Shown piece by piece: positions 14,457 to 25,426 of a stretch of DNA of 64,000 nt. Source of the DNA: Triparma columacea (taxonomy: Eukaryota > Sar > Bolidophyceae > Parmales > Triparmaceae); NCBI GenBank assembly GCA_030267965.1, contig BRYA01000300.1, positions 1-64,000 on the forward strand. Direction: 5' to 3'. Below the pieces are notes generated by a model. The model saw only the letters and a program-made list of their open reading frames with translations, was not told the DNA's origin and did no database searches. The stretch's first letter is position 1. Every line of letters starts with the position of its first letter. The translations under genes were made by a program, and so were the position numbers.

Positions 14457-16889
14457 CTAATCTAAACCACCCATCCCTTCGTAGAGATACTCGTCCCCCT
14501 TCGGAATCTCGAACTTCATGTCGGGGTTGAAGCTTTCGCGTTTCAACGCTTTTGCTGCAGGGGCAGCAGGTTGAGGGACAGCCCTTGGAGGGGGGGGGTG
14601 AACCGGAACGGCGGCTGTGGGGGGCGCAAGATTATTTGGAGTACTGTCTGTGGTATGCCTTTCGTGTGAGGCTGAGCTCTGGGATATTCTCTCCTCGATC
14701 TCCTCCAATTCCCTGACTTCATCCTCAAAAGTTTCGTTGCTTTCCTCTTCTTCCTCCTCCCCTCTTTCTACATAAGGGGAGTCCGCAGCATAAGTAAGGT
14801 ACATCGTGAGAAGAGGGTACAATTCGCGCTCCATGGCTAACGAGTTCAGCACGGCTTCGCAAAGATGTTGCATGTTGCTTTCGCTAGCCATCCTCCCCGC
14901 CAGTGAACTGGCCGTCGTGTAAAGCATGTGACCAAATATTTCTTGCATGTGGTCCGACGTCTCAATGACGATAATGTTGTATAGCTTTTCCTCGACCCAC
15001 TGAGTTCTCACGTGCTCTGACATCCTAGTCTTGATGTGTTGTTTGAGGCACCTGGATGCCATGGATTTCCATTTGGGAGGGAGGGAATCCCAGCCCTTGG
15101 TACCGTCTGGGATGACAAAGTCTGTCGAGCGCTGGAAATTGAGCTGGGAAGCCTGACCATTCTGGGAGGCTGCATCCCTACCTATCTTGGTGATGGCATT
15201 AATGACCTTCATTTTCATCATCTTGCGGCGCAAGCACACGTACTCTTGCTTCCATTTGTCCTTCTCTTCCTCGAGCTCGCGCACCACAACGTCCATCTCC
15301 TTCTGCTGGTTGGTCATGGCAGCAATCACGTTCGCTGTGGAGTTCATCTTGAAGGAAATGCCCTTGCGGAGGCCAAACATTGACGTGCGCTTAGCGGAGT
15401 TGCGAGAAGCTTGACCGGGTCCCTGGTTATTCGGCATGTCTGCTGCAGAAGAGGACGAGGACTCTGACTTTTTGGTCGACTCATCATCGCCACTGGTGGT
15501 GCAGGCGTCCTCGGCTGTGTTGTTGATGCCTTCGGCCATCGTCTTGAGCTCGTGAACCTTGAGGGTGATATCGCCGCCCTGGAGGAAGTGTTCCTCGGTC
15601 CCCCGGATGGCTGCAACAAGTTCCTGAATTGCACGCTCTTGGGCGGCCCTGGCACGGCGCGCGATAGAGCACATCAGGGAGTGGACGCCGTCTGTCCTAT
15701 GCTGGTTTTCCAGGGGTTCAGCGTCACGCTTGAAGGTTCCGCGCTCGCCGAGGGGTAGCTCCGACAAGATTCTTTCAAAGTGGTGCACCACGCTGTCCAT
15801 CTTAAGTGTCTTGATCTCGTTGCGCTGCGACGAGCTTTAGTTGTTAGAATAGAAATGTACGAAGGTGGAGCGAAGAGAAGATTGGAGGGGGATTATAACA
15901 AGTCGCATGAACGATATATATGTGTTGTGTCAATCTCGTCGCTTCGCTCCTTCTCGCCATGCTTTTTCACTTCTTGTCCATTCTCACCTCCTCCGTGAGG
16001 GCGTCCATCTGCAGCTGCACCTTTGACTTTCCCAAACGGACGTCGTGAAGGAGAGACATAAGAATGTCGTTTTCCCCTTTGACGTGCGTTAGCCACTGCT
16101 GCTTCTCCTTGAGAAGTCGGTCGCGGTCTCGCTTGATTGACTCAGGGGTCTCGTACTGACGGTTCAACATGGATGCTCTAGCATTGGTAGCGAAAGATTC
16201 CCTCTCCGTGGAAGGTGCTTTTGCCAGGGTAGGGGAGGTGATCTTTACCGACGATAACCGCTCGCTCGCCCGCTTCTTTCGGTGCTGCTGAAGATCGTGA
16301 ATGTGCTGTTGCTGCTTCTTGAGCTCGACGGATATGGAAGTTGGAGCTTGCGGAGACCTTGCTGGGGGATGGGCAGGACTCTTCGAGTGACCACCTTTGT
16401 GGTTGCTCTTTGGTTGGTGATGGACGGTGTCAGATATTGTGCTCATCATGAAGTGGGGAGCTGGAGACTTGCGTGAGTGCGAAGGAGAGCTGTGGTTGGC
16501 CTTGTTCATTTTGTTCTGCGATAAGCGACGAGCAAAGTAAGCGGGAGGGGTATTGTTAGTCAATTAAGATAGTTTAAAAACACACACAGTACAATCCTCC
16601 TCACCTCCTCGTGCCGAAGTGTAGATTGGGAGCTAGGGGACTTCCTCATCATACTCGGGCGCACGCGACCCTGCCTGGGTGACCGGTGGTCCTTATGAGG
16701 CTCCACGTCATCATTTAGACTGCGATTATTCGGTGATAATCTGCCAGTTGGAGAGACACCCTCGGAGGGGTGCAGGTGGGAGGGCGAGATTTTCATGGGT
16801 TTAGGGGAGGTGGGACGCTGATAGGACCTCGCCCCGGGACTCCCGTGCCCATTTAACGACTGATTTTTCCGTTGTAAGAGCTTCGACAT
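14457..16889 (-). CDS. Unknown coiled-coil protein with disordered N-terminus
   Basis: Three exons join in phase 0: 16605-16889, 15988-16515 and 14457-15824, with introns 16516-16604 and 15825-15987, giving 726 aa. I do not recognise a family. Residues 1-170 are Ser/Pro/His/Arg-rich, with many SP pairs (possible kinase sites). A helical stretch follows (KRDRDRLLKEKQQWL), then a second coiled coil (NQQKEMDVVVRELEEEKDKW), a mixed helical core (WDSLPPKWKSMASRCLKQH onward), an acidic Glu tract and a Pro-rich tail. An alternative in-frame start at 17099 adds 70 residues. I prefer 16889 because a good 50-bp GTAAGT...ACCAG intron (16894-16943) lies just upstream and would put the upstream frame out of register. 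The second intron carries the GAGCGAAG / CTTCGCTC pair found in other introns here. Confidence 0.6.
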
Positions 16890-17326
16890 CTGTCTGGTGG
16901 TGGGAAAAAGTGAGAGAGGGGCCACAAATTCCGGGTAACTTACTTTGGGTAACTGATCTGAAGGGAGTTGGGTAGGATTGAACTTAAATGAAAGGCCGTA
17001 AGAAAGGTCAAATTTGTGATATCGACGTGGTGCGGAAGTAAGGTTTATTCGGTTTCGATTTTGAGTGACGTGAAGCCAGCGTTGGCGTTTGGTTATCATG
17101 AATGCCCCCCCATTGAAGGTTTACGGACGAGCTGGGTGACGTTGAGTAGGAGCCCAACTGATGCTATGCGGCTTCGGTGTGGGATAGTTTGAACGATAGT
17201 GTGTGCGTTTGGTGGGCTCTTTCTCCTCACACATAAAAATCGACCAATCACAGAACAAGCACAGAACTCCAGGAAGAAGAGTCAGGTAAAAGTTGGTTTG
17301 ACCTTATATTGATATTTCGAGGAGTA
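16890..17326. promoter_or_regulatory. Divergent promoter region, coiled-coil gene / LNR-like gene
   Basis: 437 bp between outward-facing start codons. It includes a probable 5'-UTR intron of the minus-strand gene (16894-16943). No other gene is seen. Confidence 0.45.
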
Positions 17327-19713
17327 ATGAAGTTCTCCCATGCTTGTACCGCCTTGATGGCTCTCACCTTGCCCGTTGAGGCGACGAAAAATAGCCCAGC
17401 TGTTAATAACTTCAGGGCAGCCGTCCGGAGTTTGCTGGAGGATGCTTGTGAGGACAGCTTCTTTGCTTGCGTCGCCGACGCGCAGTGCGAGGGCTGCGTT
17501 GATGAGCTTGACTCGAGTGATGTTGACCTTCTATCTCTCGATTCGGATGAAAACTGCAATGATGTAATCGATATTCTGCACGAGTTAGAACTCTGCACAG
17601 ACTTGGTGGGGACTGGGAGCGTTGGTCTCTTCTGCGACATGTTCGACGACTGTGAGCAAGAGGCCGATGAAGACGACGATGCACGCGAGCCAGGGGGAGA
17701 AATTGATTGTGACGCCTTGACTGAATGCGACTGGGAAGGTATTCGCAGCGAGTTCGTTGGAGGTGAGAAAGGACGAGGAGCGAAGTAACGAGTAAATAGT
17801 AAACCCTAACGCTGACGATAAAACCGGAGGAGAGCGGGCTCCTGTACAATACGCGCTCTCTCCTCAACTGCTGCCATAATTCTCACACACTCGTGCTCGT
17901 CACAGATGGGGTCTGCGACCAGTTCACGCCCGGATCCCAGTGCTACAACCACAAGATTTGTGGGTATGATGGTGGAGACTGTTGCGAGGATAAGTGCACA
18001 GATGGCGAGGCCACTTGGGCGACTTGCGGCAGCAACGGCTTTTACTGTGCTGACCCGGAGTCAGCCCATTGCGACACTGACTTCGTCACCGTGGAAGGTG
18101 GGTGCCCGAATGTGGCGACGGTGGCGCCCACTCCAACCCCAGCTTGCTCCAGCTCTCAATCCCTTTACAAGATCGTCCAGTACGATTCCTGGGGCGACGG
18201 ATGGAACAAGGCTGAAATGACCGTAAAGAGTGTGAGCACCCAAGCTGTCATTTACGAGGGTTCTCTCGAGGATGGTGGCGAGGCCACGTACAAGAGGTGC
18301 ATGGAAAATGGTTGCTACTTCGTTGAGGTGACTTCTGGCGACTGGGGAAATGAGATTAGCTGGGAGATTAGGCCAGCTGGTGGAGGGAGTTTACTCGCGA
18401 GTGGAGGAGCTCCCATGTCCTGTACATTTCCCCTCGGAGGCAACCAGTGCATCAACACGTGCACCGGTAGCAACCCTGCCCCCGCCCCCATTGATCCCGA
18501 GCCTGAGCCAGACGAGGATGACGAAGAACAGAACCAGTTGAGATGTATCGCCGACCACTGCAGCATTCAGTCCGCTGCGTGCCTCGCCGACACCACTGGG
18601 TGCGCCGTGTGCATCACTGGGATCCCAGGCCCCTGGTTTAGCTGCAGCACCAACGCGAAGTTTCAGGCGCTCACCGAGTGCGAGCAATGCTACTGTGTGG
18701 AGGGGATGGAGAGTAGCTGCGACGGACAGAGCGGGGGGAAATCCTGCAGTGGAGTTGAGATTTGGGGTGGGGGGCAGGCTGTTACCAACTGGCAGAGTTG
18801 CACCGACATCGGTGATGCCAGCAATATATATAATGAGTGGGACGAGAACAACTTCGGCAAGCTTGACGAGTTCGAGTCTTGTGCTCATGATTATCACGAT
18901 GATGCGGCTGCTCACGGCGGCCACAAGGCCAGCGACTGCATGCAGATTTTATTGGACACCGCAATGGGGCAGGTACAGGGCATGCCCAATGCCATTGCTG
19001 CAGAACTTTACACCAACCCGCAGGGCATGTGCGATTGTAGTAGCGAGGCTTGGACGAATCTCCCTAATTGCGATGCGTTCAGCAACTACAAGGTGCTGAT
19101 TCATGAGACGCTGGATGCCTGTACGTCTTTGGACTGGATCGACTGCGACGCCTGGACCGAGTTCTCCAGCGCTTGCGAGCCGAAGCTGAAGCAGGAATTC
19201 AACAACTACGTCGACTTCTACAACACAAAGCAGTGCGACTTTGTCGAGAGCGGATGCGGCGGCTCAGGGCCCTTCCCTGCGTTCAGGAAGCTGGACTGTG
19301 GCGGGGAGATCCCCAAGAAGAACTGGGACTTCTGGAACTCTTACAGCACCGGGTGCGCACTGGCGGTGGACCCTGTTCCAAGTCCGCCCTCTCCTATCCC
19401 CCCGAGTCCCACTCCGCCCAGCCCAACTCCTCCTAGTCCCACCCCTTCCAAGGACGGGGGGGGCGACGGGGAAGAGAAGAAGAAAAGCTCGGCTGCAGGC
19501 TCTGTGGTTGGAGTGTTGGCCGCCTTGGGTATCGTTGTCGGGGGGGCCGTCGTGTACAAGAGGAGAAGAGACGCCGGAGCCCTCGCAAGCGCCTACAGGT
19601 ACAGGCCCCAGAGGGACGACAGCATGACGGGGGAGGAATTGTTTAGCGGGATGAGCGTCAACACGGGGAGCTTCAAGCCACCGAGCATACCGCCGATGAC
19701 TCACAATATTTAA
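17327..19713 (+). CDS. Secreted Cys-rich, LNR-like single-pass membrane protein
   Basis: Exons 17327-17762 and 17906-19713, joined through a GTGAGA...CACAG intron, encode 747 aa. The ATG at 17327 starts an N-terminal signal peptide (MKFSHACTALMALTLPVEA). The segment just after the junction (DGVCDQF...CYNHKICGYDGGDCC) matches the Notch/LNR calcium-binding Cys pattern. A domain with DSWGDGWNKAEM and SWEIRPAGGGSLLASG follows, a DxxGDGWN module seen in many algal secreted proteins. Then come more Cys-rich segments and a PSPTPPSPTPPS hinge resembling algal wall glycoproteins. The C-terminus has one membrane helix (SVVGVLAALGIVVGGAVVY) followed by KRRR, giving a type I topology with a short cytosolic tail. 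It probably acts at the cell surface or wall; the ligand is unknown. Confidence 0.8.
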
Positions 19714-19968
19714 GGGAGGGGGGGGGGGGGTTCATGTGTGCGTCACCAACCCAAAAAGACGACGAACATTTTTCATAAATCGTCTCCTATTTGTTTTTAC
19801 AATTTTGTTAAGTACAGATAATACACTACATACAGGGGGAACGNNNNNNNNNNNNNNNNNNNNNNNNNNNNNNNNNNNNNNNNNNNNNNNNNNNNNNNNG
19901 GGGGAGGGGTAAGCTGGAGGAAGCGGAAGGGAGGTCATGGGGAGATCCCAGTGCTGCGTCAAACCTCC
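19714..19968. other. Convergent intergenic region containing an assembly gap (N run 19844-19899)
   Basis: 3' flank of the LNR-like gene with a G-run right after the stop, then 56 Ns and a G-rich edge. The gap sits beside the unresolved 3' end of the MYB gene, so a last exon could be missing here. Confidence 0.9.
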
Positions 19969-21058
19969 TCACCTAGCGTTGCTGGAACCTCCAGCCACAA
20001 GGCCTGGGAGGGAGTCCCCTCCGTTGTCGTCGAGCCAGTTGAGGTCGTCCGCGGTCGCGAGGAGGACATCGACGTCCTGCCCCTCAGTATACCATGCGGG
20101 GGGGGCCTTGGCCTCAGAGGCCCCGAAGGGGTAGGTGGGGAGGTCCATGACGGACACGGGGGAGGGGTTCGTGTCGGCAGATTCAGGAACGGGGGGCACG
20201 CCGGAGGAGGAGGAAGAGGTTTCAGGAGGGACATGGGTGAGGGTTATGCCCACGGGGGTGAGGTAGTTGAAGAGGCCGGCCTCGATGTGGTTGGAAACCT
20301 TATCCTGCCGACCCTGGACGGCACCCATCTCGAGGTAAGGGTCGAGTTCAGAGTTGTGGTCGATGACGGTGATGGTAGACGTGTTGTAATTCTACAATGT
20401 ACAAAGCGGTTGTGTTAGTGAGGAGCTACAGTGCTTCGACGCCCGGTTCATTATTGTAGTGTTAGGGTAGTCTTACCTGAGATGTCTTTTTGGAAATTGT
20501 TGATGCCGCTATGGAAGAGATTGCTTTCCGCTTGTTGCCCTGGTTCCTTCTGCGGCGGCTCGAACCCCTCCCTTCAATTGAAATATCCCCCCCCTCCCCG
20601 CCAGCCCTAGCCTTGGCAAGCTTCTGAAAGTACTTCTGCGCATGGGTCCTGATCTGGACCACGGTACGAGACTGGATAAGGGAAGCTATCTTCTTCCAGC
20701 CCTTGCCATGGAGCTCGAGGCCTTGGAGGAACAGCCGGTGCTCCTCGGACGTCCAGCGACCCTGGAATTGGGAAAGGTTAGCGCAACGTCAAGGAAATTG
20801 CTTTTGTGTGAGTATTTAGGAAGGCGAGGCGAAGATATAGTTGAAGAAAGGTCGATAGGGGAACAGAACAATAACAGAGTCTCCAAAAAGTAAGGTTACA
20901 AGCCGAGACATTGTGATATGGCCAAGACATTGTGATATGGCCAAGATTTGAGCATTTGATTGGATGATGCTCAGCGGTCGGACAATCAGTTTTGAGCTTA
21001 CCGTGTTTTCCTTGCTTGTTGATGTCCCTGTTGGTTCGGATCCACCGTTAGGGTTCAT
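19969..21058 (-). CDS. MYB-like transcription factor, SHAQKYF class
   Basis: Exons 21002-21058, 20477-20761 and 19969-20391 join in phase 0. Exon 1 gives MNPNGGSEPTGTSTSKENT. Exon 2 gives a single MYB repeat beginning GRWTSEEHRLFL, with GKGWKKIASLI and then VVQIRTHAQKYFQKL, the SHAQKYF signature of CCA1/MYB1R-type factors. A basic patch (RGSSRRRRNQGNKRKA) is a likely nuclear signal. The tail is Pro/Ser-rich with an acidic end (DLNWLDDNGGD), a possible activation region. Plant relatives bind evening-element or I-box type sites. The 3' end is uncertain: the frame either stops at TGA 19969-19971 or splices at the good AG|GTGAGG site at the same place into an exon near the gap. Confidence 0.75.
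20907..20944. repeat. Tandem duplication, two exact 19-bp copies, in MYB intron 1
   Basis: 20907-20925 and 20926-20944 are identical 19-mers lying back to back inside the 240-bp first intron. Confidence 0.9.
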
Positions 21059-21429
21059 ATTTGCTGTGTTTTGGTGGGGTTAGTGTCGTTAGGTAGGGAG
21101 GAAAATGGGGTTGAGTTTCCGGGCAGCTGCAGGTGTTGAATTGATGCTTCTTGTAGTGATTGGCTTTATGAATCGGGCATAAGAATAGTTTATGGCATAG
21201 TTTAGGGTTATAGATTGAAAGAAATGCCAAAAAATGGGGAAATCACGGGTAGATTTACCTTCAAAATGGGTGAGAGATGAAAATACTGGAAGACAGGAAA
21301 ACTGAAGAAAAACCCTGTCCTAAATAAGTCCCATTATATGATATAAACCTAAGCCTGACACCAAATTTGTTTACTTCAACCTCATTAACCCTTGACAATT
21401 GAACATCTCGCCAGTTGCGTCACTTGAAG
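21059..21429. other. Intergenic region, MYB / small membrane protein
   Basis: 371 bp, AT-richer than the coding regions, holding the upstream regions of two divergent genes. No further gene or RNA is recognised. Confidence 0.4.
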
Positions 21430-21910
21430 ATGTCAGAAGAGGGAAGTTATACCCCAACGCTCATACTCCTCATCATTATCTTCTTTATTTACCTTGCAAA
21501 GAGCAACAGTCCGACGGCGCGCTCACTGAGAAAGTGGATTTCACTCAAGGTGAGCGGATGGGGTGCTTTGTGGGACGTGGTGGATTTGAGGGGGCGAGAA
21601 TTGGGGAGTCATGAGTAGAGCTTTCGGCTACAGTGTCTCTTTACTTTGGAAGGGTGGAGGAAAGGACGTGCGTAAGAGAGTGAACAGCGTTTGAGTTGAA
21701 GGTTCTCCTTCTTGGTTTGTGCTTCGCTGGTCGAACTTGGCCTCATACAACGACAGCCTTCCTCGACAAACACAAGGATACCCTCCCTTACCCTTGCCCC
21801 TTCCACCCCCATCTCCTCCGCAGAGACTGGTCATGAGGAAGAGAGATAGGGAGAAGTACAAGTCAGGCGTTGGAGACGGGGCTAACATTAAGAATAAGAG
21901 GATGGGGTAA
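21430..21910 (+). CDS. Small single-pass membrane protein (68 aa), unknown
   Basis: Exon 21430-21549 (40 codons) and exon 21824-21910 (28 codons plus TAA) join in phase 0 across a GTGAGC...CCGCAG intron of 274 bp. The product has a short acidic N-terminus (MSEEGSYTP), one hydrophobic helix (TLILLIIIFFIYLA) and a very basic tail (RKWISLK, RLVMRKRDREKYK). That is the usual design of a small tail-in membrane protein of the ER or mitochondrial outer membrane, with basic residues on the cytosolic side. No family recognised. The supports are the clean splice sites and the matching phase; a chance frame cannot be excluded for so short a protein. Confidence 0.5.
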
Positions 21911-21956
21911 GCTTAAAATTTTGCCTTCAACAATGAAATTGTTTACTTCCGTGCCC

Positions 21957-24708
21957 CTAGAACATCTTCTCGTCTTCGCTCGTAGCCTCCCCCCCCCGTT
22001 GTGTCGATATTTTCTGCCCCCCTGGCTCTCCCTCCCCCTCCCCTTCCTCCTCCTCCCCCTCCCCCTCCTCCTCCTCCTCCTCCACCTCCTCCTCCTCCTC
22101 CTCCCCGAAGCCTGTATACTCGTCAAAAAACCTCAAAAACCTCTTGGCGTAGAACCTAGGGTTTGTGCAGCTGACCCCTTTCTTCCCACCCTCCCTCTGG
22201 TGCCAAATGGCCTTGGTCGTAGCCTCCAAGAACTTCCTCGACGTGAACTGCTGCAGGATATCGATCAGTCCCACATAAGCGACTGGCGAGGTGGCCGGCT
22301 GCCCAGTCTCCGACCCTAGGAAGCTGTACGACGGGGAGAGGAGGAAGCCGCCGTCCGCTCTGCGGCTGAGGGGCTCAAAAGAGGGGGGTAGGGGGGACGC
22401 GCTGGAGGCGGTCGGGGTGGGGGGGGCGGGGGTGGGGGAGCGGGTGGAGGGGGAGGCGGAGGAAATGTGGGGGAGCGAGCTGGAGGAGGCGGCGATCGTT
22501 GGCGTACTGTCCGCCCTGCTGGAGGACCTGCTGTCGGCGACAGACCTGCCAAACGACCTGTCCTCGCCAAGAATCTCATCATCGTCCTCGCTGAAGTATA
22601 GTTCCCCGCTAGCACTGAAATTCGTTCCTATCCCGTCGACGTCGTCCCCGACACCGACGAGCATAGAGTAGTCGATTATGCTCTTCCTCTTGAAAAACTC
22701 GAGGTCCTCTTTGAGGGTGACCCTCATCCTCCTCAGAGCGACCCTATCCGCAAAGTGGAAGCCTCCCTTTCCGGTTGCTGCATTCATTGCGTCTCTCAGG
22801 TCGTTATCCTTCTTAACTGACTCGTTGGGCTTCGCTTGACGGCCGACGTAAGAACCCTTGAGGTCGTAAAACTCGCGAATGAAGACGTCCGTGTCGAAGA
22901 CGCTCTTCATGATAATGAACTTGACGTTGCGACGAATGTGGTACATCTTGACTTTGTACATTCCGACGAACTTTGTGATGAGGGTGTTTGGGTTCTTGAC
23001 GCAGTGACTAAAGTAGTCGGGGAGGATGCTCTGGAGGAAGCTAGCCTCGGATCCCGTCATCGTCTTGATCATGTACTTTCCGTCGTGGCTGTAGAAGAAG
23101 AACTGACCGCTCTGTGCATTGCTGACAAACTCGATAAAGTTGGAGTTCCCGCAGATCGAGGTTAGAAAGGAGGGGGTCTGGATGCGGAAGATTTGACGGA
23201 GATTCGAGAAGGCTGCAGGGGCGTAAGTTTTAAACTTGAATGTGTGTGACAGATTGTGAGGGGGGGTTGAGTTTGAGCCCCGAGGGGGGAATGCTAGCTC
23301 CTTAGAACTCGCGAAGTCCTCCTTCCCCAAAACTACATCTCGTCTAATGTCCGAGAGGGACGCCTCGACATTGCCGTCCTTGGAATCGACGGTCGCGAGT
23401 CCGCCAATAGCATGTCTGAGCCCAACCATCATGGCGATACTCGTGGTGTATAGCTCGTGCTTTTTGCCAATGATGTTGCCCTTGACGTAGCTCCTCTGCT
23501 TATCCTTCTTTGATTTGGACTTAGAGCGTTTCTTACTCCGACCCTTCCTCTTCTCTTTCTTGCTCTTCTTGCCCTTCTTCGAGTTTCCACTGTCTATAGA
23601 CGAGTAGCCGCTGTCGACGTTGTTGTTGTTGTAGGGTGGGGAAAAGTTGGGCGATGGTGAAGAACTGCGCTTGATGAGGTTCGGGGGAGTCGCCGCGCTC
23701 TTCTGTCTCTCCTCCCAGTCAAAATCGACCATGGCGTTAGCTTTGTCAAGCGCCTTCTTGCCGAACCCGATAAGGGGGTCTATGACAAGTGGCTTCAAAC
23801 CGCCGTCAACGACAACATCGTAAATATTGCTTGATGCCGAGGCTGGAGAGACAGGCTTTGTTTCATTCTCCAGGTGAGAGGCAGCGGGTGGAAGAGTAGG
23901 GAGGGAGGAAGAGGAGCGGCCACCGGCACTCCCTGACTCGCTCTCCCTATCCCTATCCTTATCCTTATCCTTATCCTTATCCTTATCCTTATCCTTTTCC
24001 TTATCATTTTCCTTATCCCTATCCTTATCCTTATCCTTATCCCTGTCCTTATCCTTATCCTTGTCCTTGGCACCGCGCCTCTTTCTTCCCCCCTTCTTCA
24101 AAATCTTGGCCAGCTTTGTGAGCTTTATGTCCGCATTAGCTTGTAGGGCGTCCGCAGCCTCTGAGTCAACTGCGGGCTCGTCAGGCTTTACGAGCAGGGA
24201 GGGGAGACCTCCAGGAGCGTCGACTATGTTACACGAATCATCAATCGTCTTGATTCGACTATGGTGGGGCCGGAGAAGTTTGTTGTTGATGACGGTAAGA
24301 TTGACCTTTGAGGTGACCTTTGGGGGTGGTGTCGGAAAGTGGTGGTGCAGGTGTCAGGAGTGAGGGGGTATGATTACGTCAGTATCCACACTTCTATGGA
24401 ACTCCTGTCGACAATCCTGACACTACTGCTCACTTTAACTGACTCTTTCACACGCTCACCTTTTCGCCCATCTCAATGCTCTCAATCCTCTCAGCACTCA
24501 ACGTACGACGTATGATGGCGTGGTCTAAGTCGACGGGCTTAGAAACTGTCGGGGCTGGGGCCAGGGCATTGGCCTTGTCGTTTGCGAGGATAGGAGGAAG
24601 AGAGTGCTGAGCAGGACGATCGGAATTGGACAATGTAGTAGAAGATCCTCTAAACACCTTCTTTTGCGCATCTGACTGGTTTGGAGGTGTGCTGTGCTGA
24701 GACGACAT
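21957..24708 (-). CDS. Phosphatidylinositol-4-phosphate 5-kinase (PIP5K)
   Basis: Exon 1 24460-24708 (83 codons) and exon 2 21957-24317 give 869 aa; the intron uses an AAG acceptor. The kinase core has FKFKTYAPAAFSNLR, MIKTMTGSEASFLQ (ATP-binding Lys region), FYDLKGSYVGR (DLKGS motif), KSIIDYSMLVGV (catalytic Asp) and YVGLIDILQQF (metal-binding Asp and specificity loop). It ends with the usual RFYAKRFLRFFDEY. The enzyme makes PI(4,5)P2 at the inner plasma membrane, controlling actin, vesicle traffic and ion channels. Before the core lies a long Lys/Asp tract (hexanucleotide-repeat encoded) and a KSKKEKRKGRSKKR stretch that could bind membrane lipids. An acidic Glu tail follows. The insert between IIDYS and IDILQ is Ser/Pro-rich and unusually long. 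Confidence 0.93.
23948..24065. repeat. Hexanucleotide repeat in PIP5K coding sequence
   Basis: About 20 imperfect copies of a 6-bp unit (TCCTTA family on the + strand) encode alternating Lys-Asp with some Arg, Glu and Asn. The tract is in frame, so gain or loss of units changes length without shifting the frame. Confidence 0.9.
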
Positions 24709-24775
24709 CCCACTGGCGTTTTGGCGAGTGGATTAAAGGCGAGTGAAAAGAAGACTGAGTTTGTTGGCGAAAAAA
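24709..24775. promoter_or_regulatory. Very short bidirectional promoter, PIP5K / fibrillin
   Basis: Only 67 bp separate the PIP5K start codon (24708, -) from the fibrillin start codon (24776, +). Both leaders and at least the core promoters must fit here or overlap the first exons. Confidence 0.55.
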
Positions 24776-25426
24776 ATGGAATCTTCAAAAATGATTCTTT
24801 TCTTATTTCAGCTTTGTTGTCTTTGTTTGCCTGTTTATCCTGTTTATGGCTTTGACACTATTTTTAGTGCCTTGAAAAGCAGTAAACGAATTGGTGACTT
24901 GAAAGCTCAACTGTTTGAGGAAATTTCCATCACACTTGCGAGGAGTCAGCATCAACAGGTTAGGATTAAGGGACTTGTGATGGAACTTGGAGAGCAACAA
25001 CAGCGTAACCCTGTAGGGAAGAAACAACGTTATAGGGGAGCTGAAGGGAAGTGGAGGATTTTGTACACCACAGAAGACGAGGTCAATGTCTTCGTCAAGC
25101 TGGGCCTTGTGAGGGAGGGAAGGGAGGGCGCAATAAGAGAGATCACCCAAGATCTTCTCGGGGGTAGGATAGATAACACGATTCCTTTCCAAAATGGTGG
25201 TTACCTCGCCGTCACAGGAACTACAGTAGCAGACAACACCAACAAAATGCGAACTAATTTCCAATTCACCGAGGCAAAGTTGTCGCTCATGTGGTGGCGG
25301 GGAGGAGAGCCAATCACCCTGCCACCTGTTGGGAAGGGGTGGTTCGATACGATGTATATTGACGAAGACATTAGGTGCGATGTCAACTCCAGAAACGATA
25401 TTCTGATACTAGGGAGGTGTAAATGA
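24776..25426 (+). CDS. Plastid lipid-associated protein (PAP/fibrillin family)
   Basis: A single exon of 216 aa from the ATG at 24776. The N-terminus (MESSKMILFLFQLCCLCL, PVYPVYG|F) is a signal peptide ending before Phe, the bipartite plastid-targeting layout of complex plastids. The body has the fibrillin features GAEGKWRILYTTEDEV, a beta-rich middle and the ending GWFDTMYIDEDIRCD with NSRNDILILGR. Fibrillins are lipocalin-like proteins that bind lipids or quinones in plastoglobules and thylakoids. The sequence supports a photosynthetic host with a secondary plastid. It is head-to-head with PIP5K. Confidence 0.85.
   Translation: MESSKMILFLFQLCCLCLPVYPVYGFDTIFSALKSSKRIGDLKAQLFEEISITLARSQHQQVRIKGLVMELGEQQQRNPVGKKQRYRGAEGKWRILYTTEDEVNVFVKLGLVREGREGAIREITQDLLGGRIDNTIPFQNGGYLAVTGTTVADNTNKMRTNFQFTEAKLSLMWWRGGEPITLPPVGKGWFDTMYIDEDIRCDVNSRNDILILGRCK

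Noticed and set aside
23948..24065. Regular short repeats considered as a CRISPR-like array
   Set aside because: The unit is 6 bp without spacers, is in frame in a eukaryotic kinase gene, and encodes Lys-Asp.
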